Shown here piece by piece: positions 6,801-7,915 of a stretch of DNA of 7,915 bases. The stretch covers positions 1-7,915 of the forward strand of contig CAZOJF010000024.1 in the NCBI GenBank assembly GCA_964580085.1. Reading direction: 5' to 3'. Numbering within the stretch: position 1 is the first letter of the stretch; the number at the start of each line of letters is the position of its first letter. Both the position numbers and the translations under genes were made by a program. The notes under the pieces are model-generated. The model saw only the letters and a list, made by a program, of their open reading frames with translations, made no database searches and was not told the DNA's origin. Source of the DNA: CAYUWK01 sp964580085 (GTDB taxonomy: Bacteria > Patescibacteriota > Minisyncoccia > Minisyncoccales > CG1-02-41-26).

Positions 6801-7890
6801 TGCAATACTAAAAAGTGTAAGTAAGATAAAAGCGATTGTGAAAAAAGAGATTGAAGAAATTAGAGAAAAGTATAATGATGTCAGAAGGACAAAAATGTTT
6901 TTTGGGAAGCCGGATGAGATAGGAGATGAGGACTTGATTCCAAAAGAAGAAATAATAATTACTCTAACAAAGAGTGGATACATTAAGAGAGTTAAATCAG
7001 ATATTTATAAGGTTCAGCACAGAGGGGGAAAAGGAATTTTGGGGATGGGAACCAACGAAGAAGATTTTGTGGAACACTTTTGTTTAACAAATACTTTGGA
7101 TAATTTACTCTTTTTTACTGATTCAGGAAAAGTTTTCCAATCCCAAGCATATGAAATTCCAGAAGCATCAAGAATATCTAAAGGAAGAGGGCTTTTAAAC
7201 TTTTTAGAACTTTCTCAAGGGGAAAAAGTAATGCAACTTATTAAATACAGTGGAGAAGAGGTAAAACAAGGGATGAAATATCTGGTAATGGTAACTAAAA
7301 ATGGTATAATTAAGAAAACAAAAGTAGAAGACTTTAAAAATGTACGTAGATCTGGATTGAGGGCTATAAAATTAGGAAAAGAAGACGCATTAAGGGGCGT
7401 GATGATTGTAGGTGAGGGAGAAGAAATAATGTTAATAACCAAAGCAGGAAAATCAATTAGATTTAAGCAAAAAGATATCAGGCATATGGGGAGGACAGCA
7501 TCTGGGGTTAGGGGTATAAGATTAAAAAAAGATGATGGGATAGTTGGGATAGATATAATAAAGAAAGAAGATAAAAAAAATAAATTGAAGAAATATCTTT
7601 TAGTCGTGACCGAAAATGGTTATGGAAAAAGAACTAAGATAAAAGAATATAGAATTCAGAAAAGAGGAGGGTCAGGGATTAAAACAGCGAGGATCAATGA
7701 AAAGACAGGCCAGATTGTTTATTCTAAAATTGTGGATGAAGAGTTAAAAGATTTAATTGTTATTTCTAAAAAGGGACAAGTTATTCGTATACCGCTTAAA
7801 TCAATTTCTATAATTGGTCGTTCGTCATCAGGCGTAAGGGTTATGAGAATGTCAAAAACAGATAAAGTAGCTTCTGCTATTTGTCTATAA
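3844..7890 (+). CDS. gyrA: DNA gyrase subunit A precursor with an in-frame intein
   Basis: GyrA is the DNA-cleaving subunit of the A2B2 gyrase that negatively supercoils DNA using ATP. The 1348-residue precursor would splice to about 823 residues by removing residues 118-642. The N-extein has the winged-helix region and KYHPHGD (84-90). The C-extein resumes at SQDGDSAAAQRY; Y654 (Y129 after splicing) is the catalytic tyrosine, with R653 before it. The tower and coiled-coil gate span about 890-1020. The C-terminal beta-pinwheel begins near 1035 and carries a GyrA box QHRGGKG (1058-1064), one substitution from QRRGGKG. A box-like QKRGGSG occurs at 1272-1278. The GyrA box favours gyrase over topoisomerase IV ParC. 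The usual Ser and Asp of the quinolone-binding region are V90 and G94. The ATG at 3844 is 4 nt after the preceding stop; a purine-rich stretch at 3821-3827 is too far upstream to be a normal ribosome site. Confidence 0.97.
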   Translation: MSKDIKKQENEIGHVKPREITEEMQEDYLDYAMSVIISRALPDVRDGLKPVHRRILYTMYEDGLRHDAKFRKSATVVGATLGKYHPHGDVALYGSLVRMAQDFSLRYPLIKGQGNFGCFSKDTKVRLTDGRNLNFGELIKEQKKGKRHWTFSFNTQSKKVEIAEIKKPRLTKRNEKLIEITLDNKEKIKCTLDHRFMIRNGTYKKAQELKPNDSLMPLYIKIHNGKKDKNLKGYKQILQPVGGKLEFIHHLSDRWNIDNKIYKKSKGRIRHHKDFDKLNNDPNNIIRIQWQDHWNLHKEIASERHKNDSEYVKKIAEGRKKYWSKEENRELQSQRMAERNRIMWQNPKYRERWIEARKKMWRNPEYKEFMRQVSSRNLKKLWKRKDFQQLLSKLKSEELKKRWQNENYKEFWRKKTQEISLKIWANPEHREYISKLMKRRFHDPELRQQVSKRSKKLWQDPKYRAKYPKNHFSKMAEKLWEDPNFRIAQREKAIKQWQDDKFREKIVKATIARNKQRIKENPDFMIGLTEKAKVALRKNWKDPLYKKRVIKSKILGYVRSLLQANSKITSKLYEEKRTNNGIPKLENALEYFSSFSDIVQNAKTYNHRVVTTKVLKEKEDVYDLTCDPSHNFLLSVGVFVHNSQDGDSAAAQRYTECKLSSIGEIMLDDIEKETVGFRPNYDGTRKEPKVLPSPLPQLLLNGSFGIAVGMATSIPPHNLTEICDATIYLIDHPKATTEDLFQFVKGPDFPTGGIIFGKKDIISAYSQGKGPILIRGKAEIEGHQKGFQIIITEIPYQVEKSELLKQIAKLVEDKKIEGVRDARDESDKEGMRIVLELKQGAFPKKILNCLYKWTSLQRTFHLNMLALVDGIQPKILSLSEVLELYLKHKQEIVERRITFDLAKAKARGHILEGLSIAQKNIDKVIATIKKSTSRDDARKNLEKKFKLTLIQANAILEMKLQSLAKLEREKIEDELKEIKAKIKELIAILKSVSKIKAIVKKEIEEIREKYNDVRRTKMFFGKPDEIGDEDLIPKEEIIITLTKSGYIKRVKSDIYKVQHRGGKGILGMGTNEEDFVEHFCLTNTLDNLLFFTDSGKVFQSQAYEIPEASRISKGRGLLNFLELSQGEKVMQLIKYSGEEVKQGMKYLVMVTKNGIIKKTKVEDFKNVRRSGLRAIKLGKEDALRGVMIVGEGEEIMLITKAGKSIRFKQKDIRHMGRTASGVRGIRLKKDDGIVGIDIIKKEDKKNKLKKYLLVVTENGYGKRTKIKEYRIQKRGGSGIKTARINEKTGQIVYSKIVDEELKDLIVISKKGQVIRIPLKSISIIGRSSSGVRVMRMSKTDKVASAICL
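4576..4743 (+). other. HNH endonuclease core within the intein
   Basis: Intein residues 128-183 contain FIHHLSDRWN, then H154-H155-K-D157, N162-N163-D-P165, N167 and H176/H180. This is the usual intein HNH layout (HHxDfdklNNdPxNI followed by a closing His pair), which forms a beta-beta-alpha metal nuclease fold. All core residues are present, so nuclease activity is plausible. Its expected target is an intein-free gyrA allele at the GNFG/S codons. There are no cysteine pairs, so a structural zinc site is not indicated. Confidence 0.85.
4810..5502 (+). repeat. About twelve tandem W-x-[N/D]-P-x-[Y/F]-[R/K] protein repeats
   Basis: Intein residues 206-436 are a tandem array. Aligned anchor positions are W206, W227, W244, W265, W286, W307, F324, W341, W363, W380, K402 and W423. 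Spacings are 21, 17, 21, 21, 21, 17, 17, 22, 17, 22 and 21 residues. Most units begin W-x-[N/D]-P-x-[Y/F/H/L]-[R/K] and continue with a basic amphipathic helix rich in Lys, Arg and Glu. The units are diverged at the DNA level, so this is a protein repeat rather than a DNA satellite. The basic composition and position after an HNH core suggest sequence-specific DNA binding, loosely like the NUMOD modules of phage homing nucleases. That function is inferred. Confidence 0.85.
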
Positions 7891-7898
7891 TAAAATTT

Positions 7899-7915
7899 AT
7901 GTCTAAATTTGTTGA
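7899..7915 (+). CDS. Start of a further gene, cut by the window edge
   Basis: An ATG at 7899, 8 nt after the gyrA stop, opens a frame reading M-S-K-F-V before the window ends. Its context (TAAAATTT then ATGTCTAAA) closely resembles that of gyrA (TAAAATT then ATGTCTAAA), which supports a true start in the same operon. Five codons are too few to identify the product. Confidence 0.5.

Noticed and set aside
69..7890. Alternative genetic code (UGA read as glycine, as in some Patescibacteria)
   Set aside because: Every complete gene ends in TAA and all products reach family-typical length without reading through TGA, so nothing here calls for recoding.

Overview
The window looks like a chromosomal segment from a Patescibacteria/CPR-type bacterium, probably Parcubacteria-like. 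This is inferred from the strongly AT-rich sequence, TAA as the stop of all five complete genes, no convincing Shine-Dalgarno site at any start, a short three-domain S1 protein, and a GyrA of about 823 residues after splicing. No rRNA or other strict marker is present, so the placement is an inference.

Two transcription units diverge from an 88-bp gap at 2794-2881. Leftward (minus strand) lie a short S1-domain protein (ribosomal protein S1-like), the membrane AAA+ zinc protease FtsH, and, 4 nt past the ftsH stop, a tRNA truncated by the window edge whose anticodon reads UAU (isoleucine, AUA codon). Rightward (plus strand) lie a UlaG-like metallo-beta-lactamase-fold hydrolase, a 99-residue single-pass membrane protein of unknown function, DNA gyrase subunit A, and the first codons of another gene. 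Rightward spacings are 1, 4 and 8 nt, so this looks like one operon. The two divergent promoters I can read appear to share one palindromic -35 hexamer (TTGCAA, 2824-2829), each with a 17-bp spacer.

The most notable element is a 525-residue intein inside gyrA (4195-5769), at the conserved GNFG|S junction 11 residues before the catalytic tyrosine. Its self-splicing residues look complete. It carries an HNH homing-endonuclease core followed by about twelve tandem W-x-[N/D]-P-x-[Y/F]-[R/K] helical repeats. Their anchor positions are spaced 17 or 21-22 residues apart, which suggests an extended, possibly modular, DNA-binding array. The host GyrA also has Val and Gly at the two positions that are usually Ser and Asp/Glu in quinolone-sensitive gyrases.

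No CRISPR array, insertion sequence, rRNA, clear riboswitch or convincing intrinsic terminator was seen. The only non-coding stretches are short: 4, 58, 88, 1, 4 and 8 nt.
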